Source of the DNA: Streptomyces sp. NBC_01288
Lineage (GTDB): Bacteria > Actinomycetota > Actinomycetes > Streptomycetales > Streptomycetaceae
Direction of reading: 5' to 3'
Assembly (NCBI RefSeq): GCF_035982055.1
Contig: NZ_CP108427.1
Location: forward strand, 4,458,501 to 4,522,500
Length of the DNA: 64,000 nucleotides
Positions within the stretch are counted from its first letter, which is position 1. Every line of letters begins with the position of its first letter. Below the pieces are notes generated by a model. That model was not told where the DNA came from, did not search any database, and saw only the letters and a program-made list of their open reading frames with translations. Made by a program: the position numbers and the translations under genes. Positions 42,426-50,539 of this stretch are shown here, in pieces.

Positions 42426-44132
42426 TCAGGTCGTACGCCGCCGCCGAGCACCCGGCCGACGCTCACTCGGCCGGGTAACCGGATCCCCCGCCTCCTGCGC
42501 GGCAGCGCGCCGCCGAAGCCCGAAGTTCGCCAACGCCTCGGCCAACTTGTGCACAGACGGCTCCGGAGCCATCACATCCACCCGCAGCCCATGCTCCTCG
42601 GCGGTCTTCGCCGTAGCCGGACCAATACACGCGATCACGGTCACGTTGTGCGGCTTCCCGGCGATCCCCACCAGGTTCCGCACAGTGGAGGACGACGTGA
42701 AGAGAACGGCATCGAAGCCACCCCCCTTGATCGCCTCCCGCGTATCGGCCGGCGGCGGCGAGGCCCGCACGGTCCGGTAGGCGGTCACGTCATCGACCTC
42801 CCACCCGAGCTCGATCAGCCCGGCGACCAAGGTCTCCGTGGCGATGTCCGCACGGGGCAGGAACACCCGGTCGATCGGGTCGAAAACGGGGTCGTACGGA
42901 GGCCAGTCCTCCAGCAACCCGGCCGCGGACTGCTCCCCGCTCGGCACCAGGTCCGGCTTCACGCCGAAGGCGATCAGCGCCTTCGCGGTCGACTCGCCCA
43001 CCGCCGCGACCTTGATCCCGGCGAACGCCCGAGCGTCGAGCCCGTACTCCTCGAACTTCTCCCGCACGGCCTTGACCGCGTTCACGGAGGTGAACGCGAT
43101 CCACTCATAGCGCCCGGTGACGAGCCCCTTGACCGCCCGCTCCATCTGCTGAGGCGTCCTCGGCGGCTCGACGGCGATCGTCGGCACCTCGTGCGGAACG
43201 GCCCCGTACGACCGCAGTTGGTCGGAGAGCGACGCCGCCTGCTCCTTCGTCCGCGGCACGAGCACCTTCCAGCCGAACAGCGGCTTGGACTCGAACCACG
43301 ACAACTGGTCGCGCTGCGCGGCGGCGGACCGCTCACCGACCACGGCTATCACCGGTCGGCCACCTTCCGGGGACGGCAGCACCTTCGCCTGCTTCAGCGT
43401 CTGCGCGATCGTCCCGAGGGTCGCGGACCAGGTCCGCTGACGAGTGGTCGTACCAGCCACTGTGACGGTCATCGGGGTGTCCGGCTTACGACCGGCGGCC
43501 ACCAGCTCACCGGCGGCCGAAGCCACGGAGTCCAGCGACGTCGACACGACCACCGTGCCGTCCGACGCCCCCACCTCCGTCCAACACCGGTCCGACGCGG
43601 TACGGGCGTCCACGAACCGGACGTCCGCCCCCTGCGCGTCCCGCAGCGGGACACCGGCGTACGCGGGCACGCCGACGGCCGCCGCGACACCCGGGACGAC
43701 CTCGAAAGGCACACCCGCGGCGACGCAGGCGAGCATTTCCTCGGCGGCGTACGTATCTAGTCCGGGGTCCCCGGACACCGCACGTACGACCCGCCTGCCG
43801 CCCCGCGCGGCCTCCATGACAAGATGTGCCGCATCCCGCACAGCGGGTAGGCCAACGGTTGTTGACGCACCGTCAACAACCGTTAGTTGAGGCGTGCCTG
43901 TGCCCGGGAGCGAGCCCGAAGAAGGACTCGGATCCGGATGCACGACGGCTACGCCGGGTCGGGCGTGCGCACGTACGACGTCGAGCACCTCGTGCTCGGC
44001 GACGAGAACGTCCGCGTTCGCCAGCGCCTCTACGGCGCGCAGTGTGAGCAGTCCCGGATCTCCGGGTCCGGCACCCAGGAAGGTGACGTGCCCGTGTTCA
44101 GGACCGGCGGCGGGAAGAGTGGTGGGGCTCAC
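42426..44132 (-). CDS. hemD: Uroporphyrin-III C-methyltransferase/uroporphyrinogen-III synthase fusion
   Basis: A two-domain enzyme of 568 residues. The first half is a SUMT (CobA-type) methyltransferase: HVTFLGAGPGDPGLLTLRAVEALANADVLVAE and VRAVSGDPGLDTYAAEE. The second half is HemD, which closes hydroxymethylbilane to uroporphyrinogen III: GWKVLVPRTKEQAASLSDQLRSYGA, WIAFTSVNAVKAVREKFEEYG and VAAVGESTAKALIAFG. One protein therefore makes and may methylate uroporphyrinogen III, feeding both haem and sirohaem/B12. The start overlaps hemC by four bases (ATGA). Confidence 0.95.
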   Translation of the reverse strand: MSPTTLPAAGPEHGHVTFLGAGPGDPGLLTLRAVEALANADVLVAEHEVLDVVRAHARPGVAVVHPDPSPSSGSLPGTGTPQLTVVDGASTTVGLPAVRDAAHLVMEAARGGRRVVRAVSGDPGLDTYAAEEMLACVAAGVPFEVVPGVAAAVGVPAYAGVPLRDAQGADVRFVDARTASDRCWTEVGASDGTVVVSTSLDSVASAAGELVAAGRKPDTPMTVTVAGTTTRQRTWSATLGTIAQTLKQAKVLPSPEGGRPVIAVVGERSAAAQRDQLSWFESKPLFGWKVLVPRTKEQAASLSDQLRSYGAVPHEVPTIAVEPPRTPQQMERAVKGLVTGRYEWIAFTSVNAVKAVREKFEEYGLDARAFAGIKVAAVGESTAKALIAFGVKPDLVPSGEQSAAGLLEDWPPYDPVFDPIDRVFLPRADIATETLVAGLIELGWEVDDVTAYRTVRASPPPADTREAIKGGGFDAVLFTSSSTVRNLVGIAGKPHNVTVIACIGPATAKTAEEHGLRVDVMAPEPSVHKLAEALANFGLRRRAAAQEAGDPVTRPSERRPGARRRRTT

Positions 44133-45208
44133 TTGGCTTGCTCCCCCATCAGACCGGCCGCGCCCTGGGCAAGCATCTCGGCGGCGAGTTCGCGACCGAG
44201 CGCCAGTGCTTGGTCATGCGTCTCGGGCACGGGACCGGTGGTGGACAGCTGCACCGTACGCGAACCGTCGGTCGTGCCGACTATTCCGCGCAGGCGCATT
44301 TCCTTGACAATCTGCCCGTCGGCCAGCAGGTCGGCCAGCGCGCCCACAGGGGCGGAGCAGCCGGCCTCCAGGGCGGCGAGCAGGGACCTTTCGGCAGTCA
44401 CGGCGATCCGCGTGAACGGGTCGTCGAGTTCGCCGAGTGCGGCGATGAGGTCCGCGTTGTCCGCGGCGCACTCGATCGCCAGGGCCCCCTGGCCGGGGGC
44501 GGGCAAAATCGTGTCGACCGACAGGAAGTCGGTCACGTCGTCGAGTCGGCCGATCCGGCTCAGTCCGGCGGCGGCCAGGACGACGGCGTCCAGCTCACCG
44601 TCCCGCACGAAGCCGACCCGGGTGTCGATGTTCCCGCGGATCGGGACCGTCTCGATGTCGAGGCCGTGGCTGCGCGCGTACGCGTTCAGCTGGGCCGTGC
44701 GCCGCGGGGAGCCCGTACCGATGCGCGCCCCGCGGGGCAGGTCGGTGAACTTCAGGGCGTCCCGGGCGACGATCACGTCCCGCGGATCCTCGCGCTCGGG
44801 TACGGCGGCGAGCACCAGCTCCGCGGGCTGCGTCGTCGGCAGGTCCTTCAGCGAATGAACCGCGAAGTCGACCTCACCGCCGAGCAGCGCGTCCCGCAGC
44901 GCGGTCACGAAGACCCCGGTGCCGCCGATCTGGGCGAGGTGCTCGCGGGAGGTGTCGCCGTAGGTGGTGATCTCGACGAGCTCGACGGGCCGTCCGGTCA
45001 CCTGGCTCACGGCGTCCGCCACCAACCCGGACTGGGCCAGGGCGAGTCTGCTCCGCCTGGTCCCGAGCCTCAGTGCCCCTTTTTCCTGCTCCCGCCTCCG
45101 GGGCGCCTCAGCCGGTGTCGAGAGTCCGACCGTGCTCAGCCCTTCGGGCCTCCGCGCGCTCGGCCTCTCGACACCGGCGCGCCCCTGCGGCTCACGCGTG
45201 CTACTCAT
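44129..45208 (-). CDS. hemC: Hydroxymethylbilane synthase (porphobilinogen deaminase)
   Basis: Joins four porphobilinogen units to hydroxymethylbilane. The core starts at LRLGTRRSRLALAQS; IGTGSPRRTAQL, RGNIDTRVG and LEAGCSAPVGA are visible, the last carrying the cysteine (about residue 284) that anchors the dipyrromethane cofactor. The 359-residue protein has an N-terminal extension of about 45 residues rich in arginine and proline, not found in most homologues; a start further inside is possible, but the ATGA overlap with hemA supports ATG 45208. Confidence 0.95.
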   Translation of the reverse strand: MSSTREPQGRAGVERPSARRPEGLSTVGLSTPAEAPRRREQEKGALRLGTRRSRLALAQSGLVADAVSQVTGRPVELVEITTYGDTSREHLAQIGGTGVFVTALRDALLGGEVDFAVHSLKDLPTTQPAELVLAAVPEREDPRDVIVARDALKFTDLPRGARIGTGSPRRTAQLNAYARSHGLDIETVPIRGNIDTRVGFVRDGELDAVVLAAAGLSRIGRLDDVTDFLSVDTILPAPGQGALAIECAADNADLIAALGELDDPFTRIAVTAERSLLAALEAGCSAPVGALADLLADGQIVKEMRLRGIVGTTDGSRTVQLSTTGPVPETHDQALALGRELAAEMLAQGAAGLMGEQAK

Positions 45209-46911
45209 GCTGGCCCTCGGTTCTTGCTGATCTCAGAGTCTTCTACGGCCCTGGAGACGGAGGCCACCGTCTCCTGGTCCAGGTCGAACAGGGTGCGCAG
45301 CGCGTCCGCGTACCCGGCGCCGCCGGGCTCGGCCGCGAGCTGCTTGACCCGTACGGTCGGCGCGTGCAGCAGCTTGTCGACGACGCGTCGCACGGTCTGG
45401 GTGATCTCCGCGCGGTGCTTGTCGTCGAGGCCGGGCAGCCGTCCGTCGAGCCGGGCGATCTCACCCGCGACGACCTCGGCGGCCATGGCGCGCAGGGCGA
45501 CCACGGTCGGCGTGATGTGCGCGGCCCGCTGGGCTGCCCCGAAGGCCGCGACCTCGTCGGAGACGATACGCCGGACCGCGTCCACGTCCGCCGCCATCGG
45601 GGCGTCCGCCGAAGCCTCGGCGAGCGACTCGATGTCCACCAGCCGCACCCCGGCCACCCGGTGCACGGCCGCGTCGACGTCCCGCGGCATCGCGAGGTCG
45701 AGGAACGACAACACCGGCGCGGGGCGCGGGATATGGGCGACGGGCTCGGGCCTGCGCCGCTCGGGGATCCGTCCGACGGTCGTAGCCATGGTGGCGAGTG
45801 CGGTGATGAGTTCCGCCTCGGCCTCGGGCGTACGCCGGGCCGCCTCGCGCCGGTCGACGGCGCTGCCGCCGACCCAGGCCGCGTGCTGCTCCAGCGTCGC
45901 CGCGTCCATCCCGGCCACGGCGGCCTCCCCCATCACGGAGAAGCCGCTCGCCCCCTGCACCGCGGACAGGTCCAGCGGACACCCGTCCTCGCTCCCGACG
46001 GACGTCGGCGGAAGCTCGTCCCGCACGACATCCGCTACGGCCGTACGACCGACCGCGGCGTCCTGCGACACCCGGCCCGCGACCGCGTCCTCGACCGTCT
46101 CGGCCGTCAGGACAAGGCCCGTCGCGCCCGTGCAGGACACGGCCACATCGGCACGTGTCAGCTCGAACGGCACCGAATCCATCGGTACCGCGCGGGCGGA
46201 CACGTCCGTTTCGGGGCTCTCGGTGATGATCTGGGCGAGCCGCTCGGCGCGGTCGGAGGTGCGGTTGGCGACGACGATCTCGGCGACCCCGGCACGCGCG
46301 AGGGTCGCGGCGGCCAGCGACGACATGGAGCCGGCGCCGATCACCAGGGCCCGTTTCCCCTTCGCCCAGGCCTCGACCGGCGCCCCGGAGGAGAGCTGTT
46401 GAAGGCCGAAGGTGACCAGGGACTGGCCCGCGCGGTCGATGCCGGTCTCGGAGTGGGCACGCTTGCCGACCCGGAGGGCCTGCTGGAACAGCTCGTTCAA
46501 CAGCCGCCCGGCGGAGTGCAGTTCCTGCGCCGTGGCCAGGGAGTCCTTGATCTGGCCGAGGATCTGGCCCTCGCCGACGACCATCGAGTCGAGGCCGCAG
46601 GCCACCGAGAAGAGGTGGTGGACGGCCCGGTCCTCGTAGTGCACGTAGAGATAAGGAGTGAGCTCGTCCAGGCCGACCCCGCTGTGCTGGGCGAGCAGCG
46701 TGGACAACTCCGCGACGCCCGCGTGGAACTTGTCCACGTCGGCGTAGAGCTCGATGCGGTTGCAGGTGGCCAACACCGCGGCCTCGGCGGCCGGTTCGGC
46801 GGCGACCGTGTCCTGGAGGAGCTTGACCTGGGCGTCCGCGTTCAGCGTGGCCCGCTCCAGAAGGCTGACCGGCGCGCTGCGATGGCTCAGCCCGACGACG
46901 AGGAGACTCAT
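45205..46911 (-). CDS. hemA: Glutamyl-tRNA reductase
   Basis: Reduces glutamyl-tRNA to glutamate-1-semialdehyde, the first committed step of tetrapyrrole synthesis in this pathway. It has the catalytic Cys50 in ATCNRIELY, LFSVACGLDSMVVGEGQILGQIK and an NADPH-binding Rossmann part (VIGAGSMSSLAAATLARAG). The 568-residue length is greater than the usual 420-450, with an extra region around residues 300-400 seen in Streptomyces homologues. It overlaps rex and hemC by four bases each, so the operon is tightly coupled under Rex control. Confidence 0.96.
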   Translation of the reverse strand: MSLLVVGLSHRSAPVSLLERATLNADAQVKLLQDTVAAEPAAEAAVLATCNRIELYADVDKFHAGVAELSTLLAQHSGVGLDELTPYLYVHYEDRAVHHLFSVACGLDSMVVGEGQILGQIKDSLATAQELHSAGRLLNELFQQALRVGKRAHSETGIDRAGQSLVTFGLQQLSSGAPVEAWAKGKRALVIGAGSMSSLAAATLARAGVAEIVVANRTSDRAERLAQIITESPETDVSARAVPMDSVPFELTRADVAVSCTGATGLVLTAETVEDAVAGRVSQDAAVGRTAVADVVRDELPPTSVGSEDGCPLDLSAVQGASGFSVMGEAAVAGMDAATLEQHAAWVGGSAVDRREAARRTPEAEAELITALATMATTVGRIPERRRPEPVAHIPRPAPVLSFLDLAMPRDVDAAVHRVAGVRLVDIESLAEASADAPMAADVDAVRRIVSDEVAAFGAAQRAAHITPTVVALRAMAAEVVAGEIARLDGRLPGLDDKHRAEITQTVRRVVDKLLHAPTVRVKQLAAEPGGAGYADALRTLFDLDQETVASVSRAVEDSEISKNRGPA

Positions 46912-47669
46912 GCCGGCATCACGGCGGGGACGTCCCCGTCAGGGCCCTGCTCGGTGGAGTCGCCACGGCGCGCGGCGGTCGGGTGCGCCGCCTGGTTGGC
47001 GGCCTCCTCGCCGGCCTTGCGCTGCTCGTGGAAGGCGAGGATCTGCAACTCGATCGAGAGGTCGACCTTGCGGACGTCGACACCGTCCGGGACGGTCAGC
47101 ACGGTCGGCGCGAAGTTCAGGATGGACGTCACACCGGCGGCCACGAGGCGGTCGCAGACCGGCTGGGCGGCACCGGCGGGGGTCGCGATGACGCCGATGG
47201 AGACGCCGTTGTCGCTGATGATCTTCTCCAGCTCGTCCGCGTGCTGCACCGGGATGCCCGCGACGGGCTTGCCGGCCATCGCCGGGTCGGCGTCGATGAG
47301 GGCGGCGACCCGGAAGCCGCGGGAGGCGAACCCGCCGTAGTTGGCGAGTGCGGCGCCCAGGTTTCCGATACCGACGATCACGACCGGCCAGTCCTGGGTC
47401 AGGCCCAGCTCGCGGGAGATCTGGTAGACGAGGTACTCGACGTCGTAGCCGACACCACGGGTGCCGTAGGAGCCGAGGTAGGAGAAGTCCTTGCGCAGCT
47501 TCGCGGAGTTGACCCCCGCGGCGGCCGCGAGCTCCTCGGAGGAGACCGTGGGTACCGAGCGCTCCGAGAGTCCGGTCAGCGCGCGGAGGTACAGCGGGAG
47601 ACGGGCGACGGTGGCCTCGGGAATCCCTCGGCTACGGCTCGCCGGTCGGTGAGTTCGGCCAGTTGCCAC
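46908..47669 (-). CDS. rex: Redox-sensing transcriptional repressor Rex
   Basis: A 253-residue repressor that senses the NADH/NAD+ ratio; NADH releases it from DNA. The N-terminal winged helix has AAAGVNSAKLRKDFSYLGSYGTRGVGY, and the C-terminal Rossmann fold begins VVIVGIGNLGAALANY (about 97-112) and includes IPVQHADELEKII. The start is GTG 47669, with AGGAG four bases upstream; longer open reading upstream crosses the Rex operator and is not counted. It overlaps hemA (ATGA), so Rex controls its own operon including the haem genes. Confidence 0.96.
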   Translation of the reverse strand: MATGRTHRPASRSRGIPEATVARLPLYLRALTGLSERSVPTVSSEELAAAAGVNSAKLRKDFSYLGSYGTRGVGYDVEYLVYQISRELGLTQDWPVVIVGIGNLGAALANYGGFASRGFRVAALIDADPAMAGKPVAGIPVQHADELEKIISDNGVSIGVIATPAGAAQPVCDRLVAAGVTSILNFAPTVLTVPDGVDVRKVDLSIELQILAFHEQRKAGEEAANQAAHPTAARRGDSTEQGPDGDVPAVMPA

Positions 47670-47743
47670 GGTGCTCCTGCGGGTAGAGCGGGGCTGTGGG
47701 CGGTCACACGTACCCAGACCGCCCCGTCGAAAGCAGGCTATGT

Positions 47744-47765
47744 CTTTGTGAACGCGTGCACAAAG
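47744..47765. promoter_or_regulatory. Rex operator (ROP)
   Basis: Inverted arms CTTTGTG (47744-47750) and CACAAAG (47759-47765) around AACGCGTG. This matches the known Streptomyces ROP core TGTGAACGCGTTCACA except for one base. It lies 75 bases upstream of rex and should mediate autorepression. Confidence 0.9.
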
Positions 47766-47916
47766 ATGGTGTCCGATTTGCCCGGCCAACGTGACCGGGG
47801 TCACGCACACGCGTCCCAGGCGTATTCCAGGGGGCAAAACCGCCACACTCCTCGTAATTCCCGCCCCCGAGACCAAACCGCCGTCGATCCTAAGCGACGT
47901 TCGGGTGCGCGTTGAA

Positions 47917-48156
47917 CTACTTGGTCAGTTCCCGGCGCAAGCGGGCCTCGTCCACCCGCCAGAAGGTGTGCTGTTTCCCATCAATCAAGACGACCGGAAT
48001 CTGCTCCCAGTACTCGTCGTGCAGCCGCTGGTCCTCGGTGATGTCCTTCTCCTCCCAGGGGACCCCGAGGTCGGCGCAGACCTTCTCCACGACGAGCTGC
48101 GCGTCCTCGCACAGATGACAGCCGGGCTTGCGGATGAGAGTGACGAGATGGCTCAT
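47917..48156 (-). CDS. Glutaredoxin family protein
   Basis: A 79-residue thioredoxin-fold protein with the active-site pair CHLC (KPGCHLCEDAQLVVEKV) and the cis-proline segment QIPVVLIDGKQHTFWRV. Such proteins are thiol reductants or carriers. It reads toward rex from just upstream, with the ROP between them, so it may have its own promoter. ATG 48156 is chosen; ATG 48165 (adding three residues) is possible. Confidence 0.92.
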   Translation of the reverse strand: MSHLVTLIRKPGCHLCEDAQLVVEKVCADLGVPWEEKDITEDQRLHDEYWEQIPVVLIDGKQHTFWRVDEARLRRELTK

Positions 48157-48270
48157 GCACACCATTCTCTCGCCACCGGTGCACTTCTTTAACGGCCCGG
48201 TCGCGGAGAGTTCACAGCCTCCGAACCTCTCGGCTCCGGAACCACCGAACAAACTGGCTATGCTCACGAC

Positions 48271-49215
48271 ATGGCCGCTCTCGGATGGCTCACTCCCCGT
48301 AGGCGCTCCGCCACGGCGCGGAGCGTGTTGGCAGGCGAGGCCTCTGCGGAGGCAGCGCGCAAGTCGTCGCAGGACGCGCAGGACATACAGGACGCCCTCG
48401 CGGACGAAAAAGCGGCGGAGGAACCGGAGTTCCCGGTCCTCGGCGACGACAGAGCCGCGGCCTTCTTCGACCTGGACAACACCGTCATGCAGGGCGCGTC
48501 GATCTTCCACTTCGGCCGCGGCCTGCACAAGCGGAAGTTCTTCGAGACCCGCGACCTCCTCAAGTTCGCCTGGCAGCAGGCCTGGTTCAGGCTCGCCGGC
48601 TCCGAGGACCCCGAGCACATGCAGGAGGCGCGCGACTCGGCGCTGTCCATCGTCAAGGGCCACCGCGTCGCCGAACTCCAGTCGATCGGCGAGGAGATCT
48701 ACGACGAGTACATGGCCGAGCGCATCTGGCCCGGCACCCGCGCCCTCGCCGAGGCGCACCTCGCCGCGGGCCAGAAGGTGTGGCTCGTCACGGCGGCCCC
48801 GGTGGAGATCGCCAACGTGATCGCCCGCCGCCTCGGCCTCACCGGCGCGCTCGGCACGGTCGCCGAGTCCGTCGACGGCGTCTACACCGGCAAGTTGGTC
48901 GGCGAACCCCTGCACGGCCCCGCGAAGGCGGAGGCGGTAAGGGCGTTGGCGGCGGCGGAGGGCCTGGACCTCTCGCGCTGCGCCGCGTACAGCGACTCGC
49001 ACAACGACATCCCGATGCTCTCGCTGGTCGGGCACCCCTACGCCATCAACCCGGACTCCAAGCTGCGCAAGCACGCGCGCGAGCTGGACTGGCGGCTGCG
49101 CGACTACCGGACGGCCCGCAAGGCGGCCAAGGTCGGCATCCCGGCGGCGGCCGGCGTGGGCGCGGTGGCGGGCGGCACGGCCGCGGCGATCGCTTTGCAC
49201 CGCCGACGCCGGTGA
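48271..49215 (+). CDS. HAD-IB family phosphatase
   Basis: A 314-residue HAD hydrolase of the phosphoserine phosphatase-like (IB) type. The nucleophile motif is AFFDLDNTVMQG (about residues 64-75), and the final motif is AYSDSHNDIPMLSLVG. A charged N-terminal extension precedes it (about 60 residues, with KSSQDAQDIQDALADEKA), and the C-terminus ends in a hydrophobic, glycine-rich stretch followed by RHRRR, possibly a membrane anchor. Substrate unknown. It is the gene before bldN on the same strand but has a 315-base gap to it. Confidence 0.9.
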   Translation: MAALGWLTPRRRSATARSVLAGEASAEAARKSSQDAQDIQDALADEKAAEEPEFPVLGDDRAAAFFDLDNTVMQGASIFHFGRGLHKRKFFETRDLLKFAWQQAWFRLAGSEDPEHMQEARDSALSIVKGHRVAELQSIGEEIYDEYMAERIWPGTRALAEAHLAAGQKVWLVTAAPVEIANVIARRLGLTGALGTVAESVDGVYTGKLVGEPLHGPAKAEAVRALAAAEGLDLSRCAAYSDSHNDIPMLSLVGHPYAINPDSKLRKHARELDWRLRDYRTARKAAKVGIPAAAGVGAVAGGTAAAIALHRRRR

Positions 49216-49530
49216 CGCGGTAAACACAGCCAATCCACGAGCCGTACCCGCGTAACCCCCTGTCCAGTCACGTTGGCTGCACACGGCCACAACACGCCCC
49301 GGTCCCTGACTGAATTCGGACCGTTCTGATCAACAACCGGTCACTCTGCGGTACTTGATCGGGCGTCAACCGGTTACGGAAGCGACGTAATCGATGATTT
49401 GAGCAACTGGGTGTAGCAGCGCCTGCACGAAGCGTTATTCTCCTCAGACGCAATCCGGTACCCCTCCGTCGCTACGACGGGTGAATGTTCCGGTACTGCA
49501 CGTGATGGAAGCTCTGCCTCTGGGAGTCCC
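49216..49530. other. bldN upstream region, about 315 bp
   Basis: No gene is seen in this region. It contains a BldD-like site at 49341-49353, and a CGTAAC (49251) ... CGTTGG (49271) pair that resembles an ECF promoter but with short spacing. The part near 49375-49450 is poorer in G+C and is probably the bldN leader. Confidence 0.6.
49341..49353. promoter_or_regulatory. BldD-like binding site upstream of bldN
   Basis: TCACTCTGCGGTA matches 8 of the 9 fixed bases of the BldD consensus (TnACnCWGnGTnA). BldD is known to repress bldN in Streptomyces. It lies 180 bases upstream of the GTG. Confidence 0.75.
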
Positions 49531-50304
49531 GTGTACCCACACGTCGGGGTTGACGCCTCGGGCCTGGCTACGCTGCGCGCAACGGTCCAAGACCTGTTGC
49601 GCGGCTTCGTCCCCACCGCGTACGCCGTCCCCGCCGCCTTCGCCACCACCGCACCCGTCGGTCCGTGCTATGCACTGGCAGACGGCGGCGCGGCGGTTGG
49701 CAGACGAGGGCGCTCGGCCGGCGCCGCCACCGCACGCCGTCCGGCCGCTGACAGCGACAGCGCCCGGATGATGGACCTCGTGGAGCGTGCCCAGGCCGGC
49801 GAAGCCGACGCCTTCGGCCGCCTCTACGACCAGTACAGCGACACTGTGTACCGGTACATCTACTACCGAGTGGGAGGCAAAGCCACCGCCGAGGACCTCA
49901 CCAGCGAGACCTTTCTGCGCGCCCTGCGCCGCATCGGCACGTTCACCTATCAGGGGCGCGACTTCGGCGCCTGGCTGGTGACGATCGCCCGCAACCTGGT
50001 CGCCGACCACTTCAAGTCGAGCCGCTTCAGGCTGGAAGTGACCACCGGCGAGATGCTCGACGCCAACGAGGTCGAGCGCTCCCCCGAGGACTCCGTCCTG
50101 GAGTCCCTCTCGAACGCCGCACTGCTCGACGCCGTACGGCGGCTCAACCCGCAGCAGCAGGAGTGCGTCACGCTCCGCTTCCTCCAGGGCCTCTCCGTCG
50201 CGGAGACCGCCCGGGTGATGGGCAAGAACGAGGGTGCGATCAAGACCCTCCAGTACCGGGCCGTGCGCACTCTCGCCCGGCTCCTCCCGGACGACGCCCG
50301 CTGA
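49531..50304 (+). CDS. bldN: ECF sigma factor BldN
   Basis: RNA polymerase sigma factor needed for aerial mycelium formation (chaplin and rodlin genes in S. coelicolor and S. venezuelae). The 257-residue protein has the BldN-specific N-terminal extension of about 85 residues (MYPHVGVDASGLATLRATVQ onwards), removed by processing in S. coelicolor. Region 2 is seen as DLVERAQAGEADAFGRLYDQYSDTVYRYIYYRVG and LTSETFLRALRRI; region 4 as LNPQQQECVTLRFLQGLSVAETARVMGKNEGAIKTLQYRAVRTLARLL. The GTG start is preceded by GGGAG. The anti-sigma factor gene follows. BldD is the expected repressor. Confidence 0.96.
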   Translation: MYPHVGVDASGLATLRATVQDLLRGFVPTAYAVPAAFATTAPVGPCYALADGGAAVGRRGRSAGAATARRPAADSDSARMMDLVERAQAGEADAFGRLYDQYSDTVYRYIYYRVGGKATAEDLTSETFLRALRRIGTFTYQGRDFGAWLVTIARNLVADHFKSSRFRLEVTTGEMLDANEVERSPEDSVLESLSNAALLDAVRRLNPQQQECVTLRFLQGLSVAETARVMGKNEGAIKTLQYRAVRTLARLLPDDAR

Positions 50305-50379
50305 CGGCATACGCTCGGTAACGCCCAACTCGCGCTCAGTGAAAGTCCGTTGAGTTCGCGGTCGGATCATCCGCCGTCC

Positions 50380-50407
50380 GTAACCCAAGTGCCGCGCCAC
50401 TCGTTGT
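50380..50407 (+). promoter_or_regulatory. BldN-type promoter upstream of rsbN (candidate)
   Basis: CGTAAC (from about 50379) and CGTTGT (50402-50407) with 16 bases between them resemble the -35 and -10 elements I recall for BldN-dependent promoters. This would make rsbN a target of the sigma factor it inhibits. Confidence 0.6.
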
Positions 50408-50539
50408 GCGGGATACAGGCTCCCTGTGGTCACGACCTGACCCTCTCCGATCACTCGATCGTGTGGATGTGGTCAGGCTGTGCAACCCTCAGGACCCCCT
50501 GGGGAGTCGACCGTCATGACGCGAGAGGAGGTGCCGCCA

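Noticed and set aside
42170..42466. 98-codon minus-strand open frame with the sequence FSPPPPLPVPSLGAAAPRP
   Set aside because: It is a translation of the 116-bp repeat; the same false protein appears at the second copy (56512-56883), so it reflects the repeat and not a gene.
49251..49276. CGTAAC/CGTTGG pair upstream of bldN as a firm BldN promoter
   Set aside because: Spacing is 14 bases, shorter than the 16 seen before rsbN; kept only as a note.
49444..50454. 336-codon open frame on the minus strand across bldN
   Set aside because: Antisense to a sigma factor with full regions 2 and 4.
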